64,000 nt of DNA, from positions 1 to 64,000 of the forward strand of contig DHSM01000022.1 of the NCBI GenBank assembly GCA_002408465.1. Direction: 5' to 3'. Each line of letters starts with the position of its first letter. Within the stretch, counting starts at the first letter, position 1. Positions 8,077 to 16,577 of this stretch are shown in pieces. A program made the translations under genes and the position numbers. The stretch is from Firmicutes bacterium UBA5286 (lineage in GTDB: Bacteria; Bacillota; Proteinivoracia; UBA4975). Below the pieces are notes generated by a model, which was given only the letters and a program-made list of their open reading frames with translations, was not told where the DNA came from and made no database searches.

Positions 8077-8093
8077 TTCGACATTTTTCGACA
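8077..8093 (-). promoter_or_regulatory. Tandem Spo0A boxes upstream of cas6
   Basis: Two exact TGTCGAA boxes (minus strand; 8087-8093 and 8077-8083) are spaced 10 bases apart, reading TTTGTCGAAAAATGTCGAA. This is close to the tandem 0A boxes that repress Bacillus abrB. A TATAAT -10 element lies at 8132-8137 on the minus strand, so the boxes would fall about +30 to +50 downstream of that start, again as in abrB. Repression of cas6 by phosphorylated Spo0A at sporulation onset is inferred. Confidence 0.6.
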
Positions 8094-8152
8094 AAGGGTT
8101 AAAAAAAGTTGACTTGCTAAGGAATAATTACATTATACCTTATTAGTGTGAC

Positions 8153-8180
8153 GAAAAATGCTCGCCTCACGGGCGAGCAT
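8153..8180 (-). terminator. Intrinsic terminator after thiT
   Basis: ATGCTCGCC (8158-8166) pairs with GGCGAGCAT (8172-8180), followed on the minus strand by TTTTT. It closes the thiT transcript just before the cas6 promoter region. Confidence 0.85.
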
Positions 8181-8184
8181 AAAT

Positions 8185-8748
8185 CTATTCTCTATTTTTT
8201 AGATATGCAAATAATGGAGGGGCCAGGAAAAAGAGAATTATCGCGCTGAGTATTATTTCGGGGACCAGGTAACTGGCCTGATAGCCAAGGGAATATTTCC
8301 AAGCGGGCATCCCTTCCGGGGCGAAACTCCCAAAGAACCATACCCCTGAAAGAAAGTGGCAGATAAAGCGGCCGCCAAGGCCAACGATGGTGGCTACAAC
8401 TGCCAACAGCGACTGGGAGCCAAACTTGATTATTCCTTTCCTCACCGGATTCCAGACAAACCCGGCCAGGCCTAGCGCGCCAAAAGCCAAGGGATAATCC
8501 AGCAGCCATTGCACCGGAGAGACCAGCCAGCCGCCAAGGAAATAATTAATTACCCCGCAGAGCACCCCCACGGTGATTCCCACCACCGGCCCGCGCATCA
8601 TCGCAATAAGCAGCAGGGGAATCATGCTTCCCACCGTTACTGAACCGCCAAAGGGCATGGAAATCGGCTTTATCAGCCCTAAAACAACAGCCAACGCCAG
8701 CATCATGCCGGCTTCAACAATGGTACGGGTGGTAAAACGTGAATTCAT
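8185..8748 (-). CDS. thiT: Thiamine ECF transporter substrate-binding component ThiT
   Basis: 187 residues from ATG 8748 behind GAGGAGGAAG; an upstream in-frame extension covers the leader hairpins and was rejected. About six membrane helices. The block GGSVTVGSMIPLLLIAMMRG and the late aromatic region (LSGVWFFGS, then the GYQASYLVPEI segment) match ThiT, the S component that binds thiamine and partners with a shared EcfAAT module, which is not in this window. Control by the TPP riboswitch upstream supports the substrate. Confidence 0.92.
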   Translation of the reverse strand: MNSRFTTRTIVEAGMMLALAVVLGLIKPISMPFGGSVTVGSMIPLLLIAMMRGPVVGITVGVLCGVINYFLGGWLVSPVQWLLDYPLAFGALGLAGFVWNPVRKGIIKFGSQSLLAVVATIVGLGGRFICHFLSGVWFFGSFAPEGMPAWKYSLGYQASYLVPEIILSAIILFFLAPPLFAYLKNRE

Positions 8749-8782
8749 CAATCTTCCTCCTCTTGGTCCGGGGAACCAAAAC

Positions 8783-8845
8783 AGGCGTGCCAGCGGCACG
8801 CCTGCAATAGGCAGCTGCGAAAAGAAAAACGCGCAGGGTGCGCGC
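8783..8845 (-). terminator. Terminator hairpins in the thiT leader (riboswitch expression platform)
   Basis: CGCGC (8831-8835) pairs with GCGCG (8841-8845), and TTTTTCTTTT follows on the minus strand (8821-8830). This is placed as a riboswitch-controlled terminator. A second perfect 9-base hairpin, AGGCGTGCC/GGCACGCCT (8783-8791 and 8795-8803), is followed by GTTTTGG. Ligand-bound aptamer should favour termination. Confidence 0.7.
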
Positions 8846-8860
8846 TGTGCAGCTTTTCTG

Positions 8861-8941
8861 TACCTACGCAGGCATTACCCTGATCAGGTTGCGGGTCAGG
8901 TGCTTTTCAGCCCTTTCTCAGCCCCTTCCAGGAGCTCCCCC
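8861..8941 (-). promoter_or_regulatory. TPP (THI-box) riboswitch
   Basis: The minus strand shows the conserved THI-element blocks: GGGGGAGC at the 5' end, CTGAGAAAGGG, then ACCTGATCAGGGTAATGCC and GCGTAGG at the 3' side. These form the pyrimidine- and pyrophosphate-sensing arms. It precedes thiT, so thiamine pyrophosphate should switch off thiamine uptake. Confidence 0.95.
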
Positions 8942-9004
8942 TTGACCGATATTTATTATTTCTTAATTACAATATCAAAAAAAGACGAAAATGTAAAGGC
9001 AAAA

Positions 9005-10123
9005 TTAAGGTTCCCCCTGCGCCTTCCTGAACTCCGCCAGCAGCAGATCAACCATTCGCCCATAGCTTTGCACCCCGTCCTGCTGACGATTAGCCTTTAG
9101 GTAAGAATCATTTACATTACTGGATACCCGCTCCACCGGTCCTTCAAACTGAGCCCAGTACTCCCGCCAATCTTTAAGGTCCCTGTTCAGGCCATCGCAG
9201 TACTCTTTCCTTACCGCTTTATAAGATTCGATATCAGCTCTGTACAGAGCATTCATGGTATTAAGCAAGGCCGAGACAGTGCCGGAGTACTGGAAATCTG
9301 CATCTGGATGCAAAGTACAAGCCAAATAACCCAGGTAATTGGCCTCATCTTCCCGGGCAAACCCCCGCTGATGTGCCATTTCATGGGTTGCAGTTGCGGG
9401 GAGCAGCAGGTGGGGGATGTCAATATTGACATTGGCTTCGGCTGTGAAGGGAAAATACATGCCGCTGATGCCGGTATAGGACCAATAGTGAGACAGAAAA
9501 ACGCCCTTGGGCGGCCCGAATTTGCCGCCCAATTCCGGGTAGATAACTGCCGCCCTATCGTAACCAGTTTCGGCCCGGGAAAACATCTGGCGGATGCTGG
9601 AGTCAAGGGTCATTACCCCTCGTTCATCCTCAGCCACCTGAGCACGCAGGACATTGGCCCTGCTTGTCAGGGACAGGGCCAGGGCTGTCAGTTCCTCCAC
9701 CGCTGCCGGCTCCACCGGCAAGCCTGAGATGTCGGCAAAGGAAAGACGGCTATAATTGAGGCCCCACAACATATTAAAGCCTACATAAAGCAACACCAAG
9801 ACAATAACTAATTTGGCGCCGCCCTTGAGAATGGACCGGAAAAATTCCTTGGGCTTTTTAAATAATGTAATTGCCCCACGGATGATTATGAAGAGGCAGA
9901 AGAAACCAAGCCCCACAATAATAAATTCAGCTACAGAAAAGGGAAACAAGCCGGTGAAGCGGCTAATGGGCCCGCTAATCCATTTGTACAAGGATGTGGA
10001 ATATCCAGCCTCAATGAGAACGGGAAGACTGGGGGCAGCAAAGGAGAGAATCAGACCAAGGCCAATAAGAATATAGACCAATATGCTTACTGCGCTTTTC
10101 TTCCTGGCAGCCTTTTTTTTCAT
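9005..10123 (-). CDS. DUF3810 family membrane protein with zinc-peptidase motif
   Basis: 372 residues. Three membrane helices near 11-30, 62-82 and 104-121 are followed by a large domain with HEMAHQRGF (HExxH at 247-251) and a downstream acidic motif (REDEANYLGYLA) resembling a gluzincin third ligand. This is the DUF3810 pattern, a Firmicute and Bacteroidetes family without an assigned role. A membrane-tethered metallopeptidase acting at the envelope is inferred from the motif. ATG 10123 follows a short AGGGGGAAGCAGGA ribosome site. It stands alone between the thiT riboswitch region and the grd operon terminator. Confidence 0.82.
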   Translation of the reverse strand: MKKKAARKKSAVSILVYILIGLGLILSFAAPSLPVLIEAGYSTSLYKWISGPISRFTGLFPFSVAEFIIVGLGFFCLFIIIRGAITLFKKPKEFFRSILKGGAKLVIVLVLLYVGFNMLWGLNYSRLSFADISGLPVEPAAVEELTALALSLTSRANVLRAQVAEDERGVMTLDSSIRQMFSRAETGYDRAAVIYPELGGKFGPPKGVFLSHYWSYTGISGMYFPFTAEANVNIDIPHLLLPATATHEMAHQRGFAREDEANYLGYLACTLHPDADFQYSGTVSALLNTMNALYRADIESYKAVRKEYCDGLNRDLKDWREYWAQFEGPVERVSSNVNDSYLKANRQQDGVQSYGRMVDLLLAEFRKAQGEP

Positions 10124-10153
10124 TCCTGCTTCCCCCTTTGCATCACGCGATTT

Positions 10154-10327
10154 TGCGACAGGAAGGCTCCGTCCACGTTGTTGCGGTTTTTAGTTTCTTT
10201 CCGACCGGAACAGACGCTCACTAATAAAATTATAACATATTGCAGGCACAGGAAGAGTGAAGCCGACTGAATGTGCGACAGAAAGGTACGTCCCCGTGTC
10301 GAATATGCGACAGAAAGGTACGTCCCC
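10154..10327. repeat. Copies of a short intergenic repeat (TGCGACAGAAAGG type)
   Basis: TGCGACAGAAAGGTACGTCC recurs at 10274-10295 and 10306-10327, each continuing to CCCC. A degenerate copy (TGCGACAGGAAGGCTCCGTC) lies at 10154. They lie in the 250-base gap between the DUF3810 gene and grdD. The class resembles GC-rich dispersed repeats found in many Clostridia. A related GCGACA...CGTCCC palindrome occurs at 44736. Confidence 0.7.
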
Positions 10328-10336
10328 GGTGGCGAG

Positions 10337-10363
10337 GAAAAGCCACGGGGAATGCCCGTGGCT
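10337..10363 (-). terminator. Terminator of the glycine reductase operon
   Basis: AGCCACGGG (10341-10349) pairs with CCCGTGGCT (10355-10363) and is followed by TTTTCC on the minus strand, 10 bases past grdD. Confidence 0.8.
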
Positions 10364-10373
10364 GGTTAGTTGT

Positions 10374-11522
10374 TTACAGATATCCTTTTTCTTTGAGGAT
10401 TGTCATTGAGTTTTCTTTGTCTTCCGGCGCGATCATGATTACCGGCCCGGCGCAGCCCATGCCTGTTTCGGCGTAGATTTCTTTGGCCCACAGGGAGCGG
10501 ACTGCATCTTCCAGCTCGAGGATGTCGATGCCGGTGATGTCTTCGGTGACAGGTTTCTTGGCAGGGGGGCTGATCTCGGTTGGAGCCTCTTTAGCGGTTG
10601 CCTTCTTGATAAGGTCATCCAGACCTGCCTTCCTTGCCGCCTGATATTCCGCCGCTGCCAGTTTGGGAAGATTGCCCTGGCTGCAGCTGGCGGCATATTG
10701 AATGGCGTTTGCTATCACCGGGGCGCCGGAGGCCCGGGAGATGATGTTGATTATCTTGTCAAAATTGGCGCCGACGCCGGGACCATAGCCCCAGCCCATG
10801 GTTTCATAGGTGCCGCCGCTGGTGAAGGCGGAGAACATTTTGATAAGCAGGTTGCCGGTGAGGGTATCGCAGACCACTATATCGGCGCTGCCTGTCAAAA
10901 GGTCGTTGCCCCGAAGGACACAGCCCCCGTCCTTGCGGACAGATTCGGTGAAGTTGATTGCATAACCCTGCTGATTGAGAGTGTGAAGAATTCTTTCCAC
11001 CTGCCGGGCGCCTTCCACATTGAGGATGCCTACACGGGGATTGTTGATTCCCATGGCTTTGGCCACGGCGATGCCGCCAATGGTGTTTAGCACCATGGCT
11101 TCCACGCGATCTGTGGCTGTAGTGCCGGTGGTGGTGGCCAGGAGCATGGGCTTGCCCCTGGCCGGGGTCATAACCCGGCCAACTGTGGATACGCCCAAGG
11201 GGAAATTATAGTGCAGGGTAACTGTGGCATCCACCTTGCCCTCGGCAAGCATTTTTTCAATAAGCTTGTGGCTGTCAGCCTCACAGGCGGATTCCACTAT
11301 GGGCAGGCTGGTGTCGGCTCGGGGGCCAACCAGGACCACTTCCAGTCCCGGGTTTTGTGCAACGGCCATTTCAGCCCCCCGCACCAGCTCCTCCACTCCA
11401 AGTTCGCTGCCCAGGGTAGTTAGGGCAACGGTGGTGCCGGCGCCGAAACTGCCTGTTTCGATTGCCTCAGCCAGTTGGGCGAAAATTTCGCCGGCCTGCT
11501 GTCTGGTTTCTGCGTTGGTCAA
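10374..11522 (-). CDS. grdD: Glycine reductase protein C, alpha subunit GrdD
   Basis: 382 residues from the proposed TTG at 11522, eight bases after GGGAGG; the GTG at 11531 would overlap that site. The protein has the PlsX/phosphotransacylase-like fold (for example VVLVGPRADTSLPIVES and the GGTYETMGWGYGPGVGAN block). With GrdC it forms protein C, which takes the carboxymethyl-selenoether carried by GrdA and releases acetyl phosphate. It is the last gene of the grd operon, 14 bases after grdC, and is followed by a terminator. Length fits the family. Confidence 0.93.
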   Translation of the reverse strand: MTNAETRQQAGEIFAQLAEAIETGSFGAGTTVALTTLGSELGVEELVRGAEMAVAQNPGLEVVLVGPRADTSLPIVESACEADSHKLIEKMLAEGKVDATVTLHYNFPLGVSTVGRVMTPARGKPMLLATTTGTTATDRVEAMVLNTIGGIAVAKAMGINNPRVGILNVEGARQVERILHTLNQQGYAINFTESVRKDGGCVLRGNDLLTGSADIVVCDTLTGNLLIKMFSAFTSGGTYETMGWGYGPGVGANFDKIINIISRASGAPVIANAIQYAASCSQGNLPKLAAAEYQAARKAGLDDLIKKATAKEAPTEISPPAKKPVTEDITGIDILELEDAVRSLWAKEIYAETGMGCAGPVIMIAPEDKENSMTILKEKGYL

Positions 11523-11536
11523 AGTCAGCACCTCCC

Positions 11537-13069
11537 TTATTCTTCTTCCAGGAGACTTTGGGCGACTTGACGCATGGCTTCAGCGACAACTTTTTTGACT
11601 GCATCGGTATCGCCGGCGGTTGCGCTGACCTTGCCGGTATTGGCTTCGATGACAAAGGAAACACCGTCAAAGAGGTTGGTCATGCGGCCAAGGAAGAGAC
11701 TGCCCTTGCCGATGATCATAACACGTTGCATATTTCCCGCTAACATTAAGTCCCGCGCATGACCGATGAAAGGAGCTCCTGAGGGGATATGGCCCTGAGT
11801 GGGTGCAAAGCCGGGCATCCCGTGCTCTTTGACAAAATCGGCCAGCTGCTGTCTTTCGATATCCCCCCGCTTGACGCCCAGGGCGGCAATCATCTTGTAG
11901 TTGGCAGTGGGCACATCGCCGGCGCCTGCGGGAACAGTGATTTCAGGGTTCTGCATCTCGACGGAATACTTGTCGATGTCGGTGATTTTCATGCCGACTT
12001 TGTCGAGGGGATCAGTGACGAGGGCCTCAATGACGGCCTGAGGCGCTGAGCCCCTGCCGATATTATGGCGACCCACTACGTCGGTGCGGATTATGGGGTT
12101 GACGCCGTCGTTTTCGCCGATGAGGACAGCAAAGCCTCCCAGCATATCTTCAAGAGCGGGCATGCCTTTGGCTACATGGTCCTTGCCGTTCATGCCCAGC
12201 TTGGCGGTGGCGCCGCCGGCGACCACAGCCACGTTTTTGTAGATGCCTGCCTGAACCAAGGCTGCAGCCTGGACCAGGGCATGGGCAGGGGCAGCGCAGA
12301 AACCCCTGAGGTCACTGCCGGTGGCGTTGGTGCAGGCGCAGACTTCGCCGATGGATTTGGCAAAATTGCCACCTCCCCGTTGGTTGACATCGCCGCAGGC
12401 CTCTTCCGAACATTCAATGATATATTCTATCTCATCGGCAGAGATGCCGTTTTTAGCAATCAAGTTTTTGAGAGCCAGCACACCAGAGGCCTTGACCACC
12501 AAGTTCTCCAGCATTGTATGGGAATTGAGATTGACGTCCCAGTCATGGGCCCGCTTAATGCAGCCTACCAGCTTTCCGTCCATATGCAGCTCTTGGGCGC
12601 CGTGCTCCCGGATCCGTTTTTCAATATCGGCCAGGTCATCGCCGTCTTTGAGCAGGGAAGCCTGATGGGCAAAGAGGGGATGAGAGGCCAGTCTTGCCTT
12701 CAGCTCTTCAGTAAAGGATTGCTCCAGCATTACCAGGTCAAAGGAGTCAGAAATTTTAATCAGGGCATAGAAAAGAGTTTCATCCATTATCTCCCCGAAT
12801 TTTCCCTGGGTGCTGCCTTCAATCGGATTGTCATACCAGGGCTTGGCAATATTATTGAGCTCGTCGGGGAGCAGATTGCCGATATAGGCCTGGTTGGGAG
12901 CATAGTTTACTGCAGCCTCAAAAGAACGCAGATGTTGGGGAAGTTTGGACAAGTATTCGGAATCCGGATGCTTGGCACGCTCCATGGTCTGGGTGGAACC
13001 CTGGGCCAGCAAAAGATTGGGTGCGTGAATCAGGGCATAGGCGGCGCCCCTGATTACGGGATAATTCAT
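11537..13069 (-). CDS. grdC: Glycine reductase protein C, beta subunit GrdC
   Basis: 510 residues from ATG 13069, seven bases after GGGAGG; the earlier ATG of MKM lies against the site. The protein is a thiolase/FabH-like enzyme (CACTNATGSDLRGFCAAPAHA region, AAALVQAGIYKNVAVVAGG, then GHARDLMLAGNMQRVMIIG), as in all GrdC proteins. It forms the ketosynthase-like half of protein C that accepts the acetyl group as a thioester before phosphorolysis with GrdD. It follows grdB, with a small hairpin in the 53-base gap. Confidence 0.93.
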   Translation of the reverse strand: MNYPVIRGAAYALIHAPNLLLAQGSTQTMERAKHPDSEYLSKLPQHLRSFEAAVNYAPNQAYIGNLLPDELNNIAKPWYDNPIEGSTQGKFGEIMDETLFYALIKISDSFDLVMLEQSFTEELKARLASHPLFAHQASLLKDGDDLADIEKRIREHGAQELHMDGKLVGCIKRAHDWDVNLNSHTMLENLVVKASGVLALKNLIAKNGISADEIEYIIECSEEACGDVNQRGGGNFAKSIGEVCACTNATGSDLRGFCAAPAHALVQAAALVQAGIYKNVAVVAGGATAKLGMNGKDHVAKGMPALEDMLGGFAVLIGENDGVNPIIRTDVVGRHNIGRGSAPQAVIEALVTDPLDKVGMKITDIDKYSVEMQNPEITVPAGAGDVPTANYKMIAALGVKRGDIERQQLADFVKEHGMPGFAPTQGHIPSGAPFIGHARDLMLAGNMQRVMIIGKGSLFLGRMTNLFDGVSFVIEANTGKVSATAGDTDAVKKVVAEAMRQVAQSLLEEE

Positions 13070-13095
13070 TTTCATACCTCCCGTTGTTAGAATTA

Positions 13096-13114
13096 GGGCG
13101 GCCAGAGGCCGCCC
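13096..13114 (-). other. Intercistronic hairpin between grdB and grdC
   Basis: GGGCGGCC (13096-13103) and GGCCGCCC (13107-13114) are perfectly complementary around a three-base loop, 9 bases after the grdB stop. It lacks a T-run, so it is more likely an RNA-stability or processing element than a terminator. It may set the ratio of protein B to protein C. Confidence 0.5.
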
Positions 13115-13122
13115 CATTGTTT

Positions 13123-14433
13123 TTAGTCCTCAAATACTGTCTGGCCGTCTACTTCGGTGGAAAGGGCTCGCAGAGCCTTATTTACCAGGCGACGGCGGAG
13201 GGCTTTTTCCTCTTCCGCAGGCAATTCAGGATTACCCAGCGGGTGTGGTATTGCCACTGTGGGGACAATGCGATTGGCGCCCACAGTAAGAGAAATTGGC
13301 ACGATAGTGCACATGTGCACCACCGGCAAACCTGCACGTTCGATTTCCTTGACCATCGTTGCACCGCAACGAGTGCAGGTGCCTCACGTGGAGGTCAGGA
13401 TGACGGCATCGACGCCATCATTCTTTAGCTCTTGGGCAATCTCAGCGGCATAGCGTTTGGCGTTGGCAACAGAGGTGCCGTTACCGACGGTGGCATAGTA
13501 ATACCGATGGAGAGAGCCGATTTTGCCTTCCTTTTCCAGATCTCGCATTACATCTACCGGCAAGACCCGGTCAGCATCTTGGTTGGCATAGACGGGGTCA
13601 TAGCCCCCGTGAGCCGTTTGATGTGTTTCGGCAGTAAGATTGACGATACCGTCGAGGTCATATTTGCCGAACTTGGAAGCGCTGGAAGATTCAATATGGT
13701 CGGGGTTGCCCTTGGGCACGATGCCGCCGGAGGTCACCAGGCCAATCTTGGCCTTGCTGATATCCGCTACCGCCGGGTTAGGATCGACCCTGTCAAATTG
13801 GGGCATGGGATATTCGGTATGGAATTCTTCGCCTTTGAGTTTGGCCACCAGCATATCCACTGCCCGCTTGGAACCCCGATCCGGGGCAAAGTAATTCTCA
13901 CGGATTCCCCGGGGAATATAACCTTCCTCCTTGGGGGTTCCCAGCTGCTCGCCCTTTAATACTTTCAGGGCCAGTTTACCCATGGCGGGAACTGCCTTGC
14001 GCATAGCTGCCGCGTTATCCCCGGTCTCAACGATCAGGGCAAAACGACGGTACATTTCCGCGCCAGGGTTTTCGGGATACATGCCGGAAACTACAGGGAT
14101 TTCAAGTTCCTGGCTTACTGCCTCTGCTACTGCTCCGCAAGCGGTTCCATACCTGCCGGCGTTGAAGGCGGGACCGGTGATAACTAAATCCGGTTTGTAC
14201 TGGGCAATCATTTCAACCACTTTTGCTTTGGCTTCATCCAGATTCTCTGCAAACCAGCTATCGCCGCAAATGATTGTCGCAACTATTTCCGCCTCATTGC
14301 CCAGGACAGCCTTGAAGGCCATACCGGGACCTACCGGTCCTTCTTTGCAGGAGGGCGGGATATTAGCTTTTTCCTCACCGCCAATCTGACCAAAGTACTG
14401 GTTGATATAATGGACTACGCGGAATTTGCTCAT
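13123..14433 (-). CDS. grdB: Glycine reductase protein B, selenoprotein subunit GrdB
   Basis: 436 residues when the in-frame TGA at 13384-13386 is read as selenocysteine. Upstream is DAVILTST; downstream GTCTRCGATMVKEIERAG, giving the U-G-T-C redox motif of GrdB. The reading frame and family similarity continue without a break to TAA 13123. GrdB binds glycine with the GrdE cleavage products as a Schiff base and transfers the carboxymethyl group to GrdA selenium. Automatic callers would split this gene at 13384. ATG 14433 follows an AGGGGGTG site, 17 bases past the grdA stop. Confidence 0.95.
13384..13386 (-). other. Selenocysteine UGA codon in grdB
   Basis: The UGA sits in T-S-T-U-G-T-C-T-R-C. 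The RNA just downstream can form GCACC...GGTGC within the first 25 bases, a plausible bacterial SECIS stem. The flanking protein is conserved on both sides, so this is not a nonsense mutation. Confidence 0.93.
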
Positions 14434-14450
14434 GTTCTTTCACCCCCTGG

Positions 14451-14912
14451 CTAGAATTTTCTGTATTGCTCCCTATAGGTAGAAACTTCTTTGATGATTT
14501 CATCTACATCTAGGACCATTTCCATCATGCTGATTTGATCGTCATATACTTGCGGATCTACCAGACTCTTGATGGCATCTTCGAAGATATGGTATGCAGG
14601 GAGTCCCAACTGGACTCCGGACAATGGACCTGCGTAAGTGGGGTCGCCATTGCTCACAGTTTCAGCTGCCAGACCAGAGGCTTCTGCCTCTGCGCCGCCC
14701 AGGATAACTACCAGATTTTCCGGGCCGTGCTTTTCAGCTAATTCTTTAATGCGAGCTTGGTTTTCCAGGTCCATTGCTCCTGCGGCAGTTCAAACAAAAC
14801 ATTCGGTGGTGGAGAATAATACTTCACCGCCAAAGGACTTGAGACATTCCTCAATGGCAGGACCGGGAACGCCGTCACGGTCACCGAGGATGACAAATTT
14901 CTTGTCCTTCAT
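14451..14912 (-). CDS. grdA: Glycine reductase selenoprotein A, GrdA
   Basis: 153 residues when the TGA at 14790-14792 is read as selenocysteine: MKDKKFVILGDRDGVPGPAI, then ending the N-terminal part with ECFVU-TAAGAMDLENQ. The C-F-V-U redox motif is the hallmark of GrdA, the small carrier whose selenol attacks the glycine adduct on protein B and delivers a carboxymethyl group to protein C. AAAAAGGAGG lies upstream of ATG 14912. A caller ignoring Sec would start at ATG 14774 and miss 46 residues. It lies between grdE and grdB in the conserved order. Confidence 0.96.
14790..14792 (-). other. Selenocysteine UGA codon in grdA
   Basis: This is codon 41 of grdA, within C-F-V-U-T-A-A-G-A. A small stem CAGG...CCTG begins about 9 bases downstream and may be part of the SECIS. 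Selenocysteine machinery (selA, selB, selC, selD) is not in this window and must be elsewhere. Confidence 0.94.
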
Positions 14913-14945
14913 TAAAATGCCTCCTTTTTGTGTTTTAATTTTTAG

Positions 14946-16229
14946 CTATATTTCCCGAGCAGTGAGTGTGTTGAAGCCTAGCTCGTTTGTAGCGCCGGTA
15001 ATTGCCTGGATCTCTACGGTAATGCTGCCGTCTTTTGCCAGGCTGCCGTCAAACCCGCCAGCGATTATATCAGCGGACTTGGAACTGCCAAAGACCTTAT
15101 CCATTGCGGGCAGGGTGATTACTTCGTTGGCGTTGCCGCCGGTCACTGTCGCATCGGCCAGGGGATCAGCGTCGGCAAGAGATTGAGAACCTCCGTCCCG
15201 GCCTGCATATTCGTCGGTGACAATAACAGTCTTGATGCCCAGCTTTTCAAGTTTTGTGCAGTTCATAATTAAGTCAGTGTCCGGGTTGCCAAAGCCTTCC
15301 TGAGAGATAATGGCCCCGTCAAGACCCAACATATCCGCAAGCTTGGCGGTAAAATTGGATGAACGCTGCTTGTCAGCCAAGGTGACGTTTTCATTGGTGA
15401 TGATGACGCCAATAAAATTCAAGTCCTTGCCATGGCGGGCGTAGAGATCCTGGATGATTGGATTGTTCAAATGGTGATAAGTAGTGTTCTTGTCGCAGGC
15501 AGAGACGCAGTTGCCGCTGACTATTGCCCCGTCCATCATTTCTGTTGGCGACATCAGTGTGGGCAGAATCCGCTTGGCATCTACGCCATAGACATATGTG
15601 TCATGAAGCAGTCCCTGGGTCTGAAGCATGTAGACATAGGCGACCCGGGGAAGGTCGGGGTATTTTTGCATGCCTTCAAAAAGGTTTAAATGCTGATATT
15701 CTTCCCAGCTGTCCACCTCGGCATTGCGGGCGGCCTCGGCTATCACCGCTGCAGCCTTATAACCTACCACGCGCACCGCGGCCTCATGTTCGTGCTGGCT
15801 GAGGCCCTCAGGCGCCTGGCAAACCACAACAAGATTACATGTCTTAGAGAAAGGGGTGTAATCTGCGCCGGGACCGGACATATCAACGATACCTTCCTGG
15901 AAACCAACTATGCTGCCGGTAGTTACTACCGCAGCGCCACTGAGCACCAAGGTGGTGCCGCTGCCAACCATCTCTACTTTGCTGATAAAACCAGGAAGGA
16001 CTCCGCCGCTGCCCTCAACTTTTAAGCGAGGCTCAATGACGTCTTTTACAGGCATAATCCTTACAGAATCACCGGGGCGGGCCAGCTCTAGGGTTATACT
16101 GGTCAGACGCTCATCTGCAACCGCGGCCAACACCTGTTCTTTACTGACATAGAGCACCCCTTTTTCAACTTTGGTTTTGTCCCCAAACTTGATATCGGTG
16201 ATATTGATACGACCAAGTTTTAATTGCAT
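14946..16229 (-). CDS. grdE: Glycine reductase protein B proprotein, GrdE
   Basis: 427 residues. GrdE is made as a precursor and cut before a conserved cysteine, giving a pyruvoyl- or carbonyl-blocked subunit that forms a Schiff base with glycine. Here the site is SGN-CVSACDK with Cys241, the expected position. No selenocysteine is present. GGGAGGTGAAAGC precedes ATG 16229. Together with GrdB this makes the glycine-specific protein B, so the operon is for glycine rather than sarcosine or betaine. The neighbours are trxA upstream and grdA downstream. Confidence 0.95.
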   Translation of the reverse strand: MQLKLGRINITDIKFGDKTKVEKGVLYVSKEQVLAAVADERLTSITLELARPGDSVRIMPVKDVIEPRLKVEGSGGVLPGFISKVEMVGSGTTLVLSGAAVVTTGSIVGFQEGIVDMSGPGADYTPFSKTCNLVVVCQAPEGLSQHEHEAAVRVVGYKAAAVIAEAARNAEVDSWEEYQHLNLFEGMQKYPDLPRVAYVYMLQTQGLLHDTYVYGVDAKRILPTLMSPTEMMDGAIVSGNCVSACDKNTTYHHLNNPIIQDLYARHGKDLNFIGVIITNENVTLADKQRSSNFTAKLADMLGLDGAIISQEGFGNPDTDLIMNCTKLEKLGIKTVIVTDEYAGRDGGSQSLADADPLADATVTGGNANEVITLPAMDKVFGSSKSADIIAGGFDGSLAKDGSITVEIQAITGATNELGFNTLTAREI

Positions 16230-16245
16230 GCTTTCACCTCCCTAA

Positions 16246-16563
16246 CTATGCACCTGTTACTTCCTTGAGTTTTGTCTCCAAATCTTCGTGGCTGAAATCT
16301 TTGCTCAGTTCCACGGCTTTTTCCCCATCTTTATAAATGAGGATTGTAGGCAGCCCCATAACTTTTTGACCCATAGCCAGACGACGGTTTTCCAGAATGT
16401 TGAGTTTGCAGAATTTAACCCCTTGGAACCTGCCTTCCAATTCCTGGACATGGGGCAGCAACTCCATACAGGGAACGCATTTGGGACTCCAAAAGTCCAC
16501 CAGCACCAAGCCCTTACTGTTTAATACTTCTGCTTCAAAAGTTTCTTTGTTTACTTCTAACAC
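16246..16563 (-). CDS. trxA: Thioredoxin of the glycine reductase system
   Basis: 105 residues from GTG 16563 with AAGGAGG seven bases upstream. The active site reads W-S-P-K-C-V-P-C (Cys29, Cys32), the variant typical of glycine-reductase-linked thioredoxins, instead of WCGPC. The cis-proline (GLPTI) follows. It re-reduces the selenosulfide of GrdA with electrons from the adjacent thioredoxin reductase. It lies between trxB and grdE in the same operon. Confidence 0.93.
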   Translation of the reverse strand: MLEVNKETFEAEVLNSKGLVLVDFWSPKCVPCMELLPHVQELEGRFQGVKFCKLNILENRRLAMGQKVMGLPTILIYKDGEKAVELSKDFSHEDLETKLKEVTGA

Positions 16564-16577
16564 CAGTCTTCACCTCC

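Noticed and set aside
8110..8137. + strand promoter TTGACT-N17-ATTATA
   Set aside because: No + strand gene follows; the region is the minus-strand cas6 promoter and thiT terminator.
7093..8184. CRISPR array next to cas6
   Set aside because: Both flanks were read for regularly spaced repeats; only two short A-rich repeats (AAAAAAGAGT) are present.
12065..13090. Long + strand open frame (341 codons) opposite grdC
   Set aside because: Antisense shadow of a strongly conserved gene; no ribosome site and no recognisable protein.
13384..13386. grdB and grdA as nonsense-mutated pseudogenes
   Set aside because: Family alignment continues through the UGA with the known Sec motifs, so these are selenoprotein genes.
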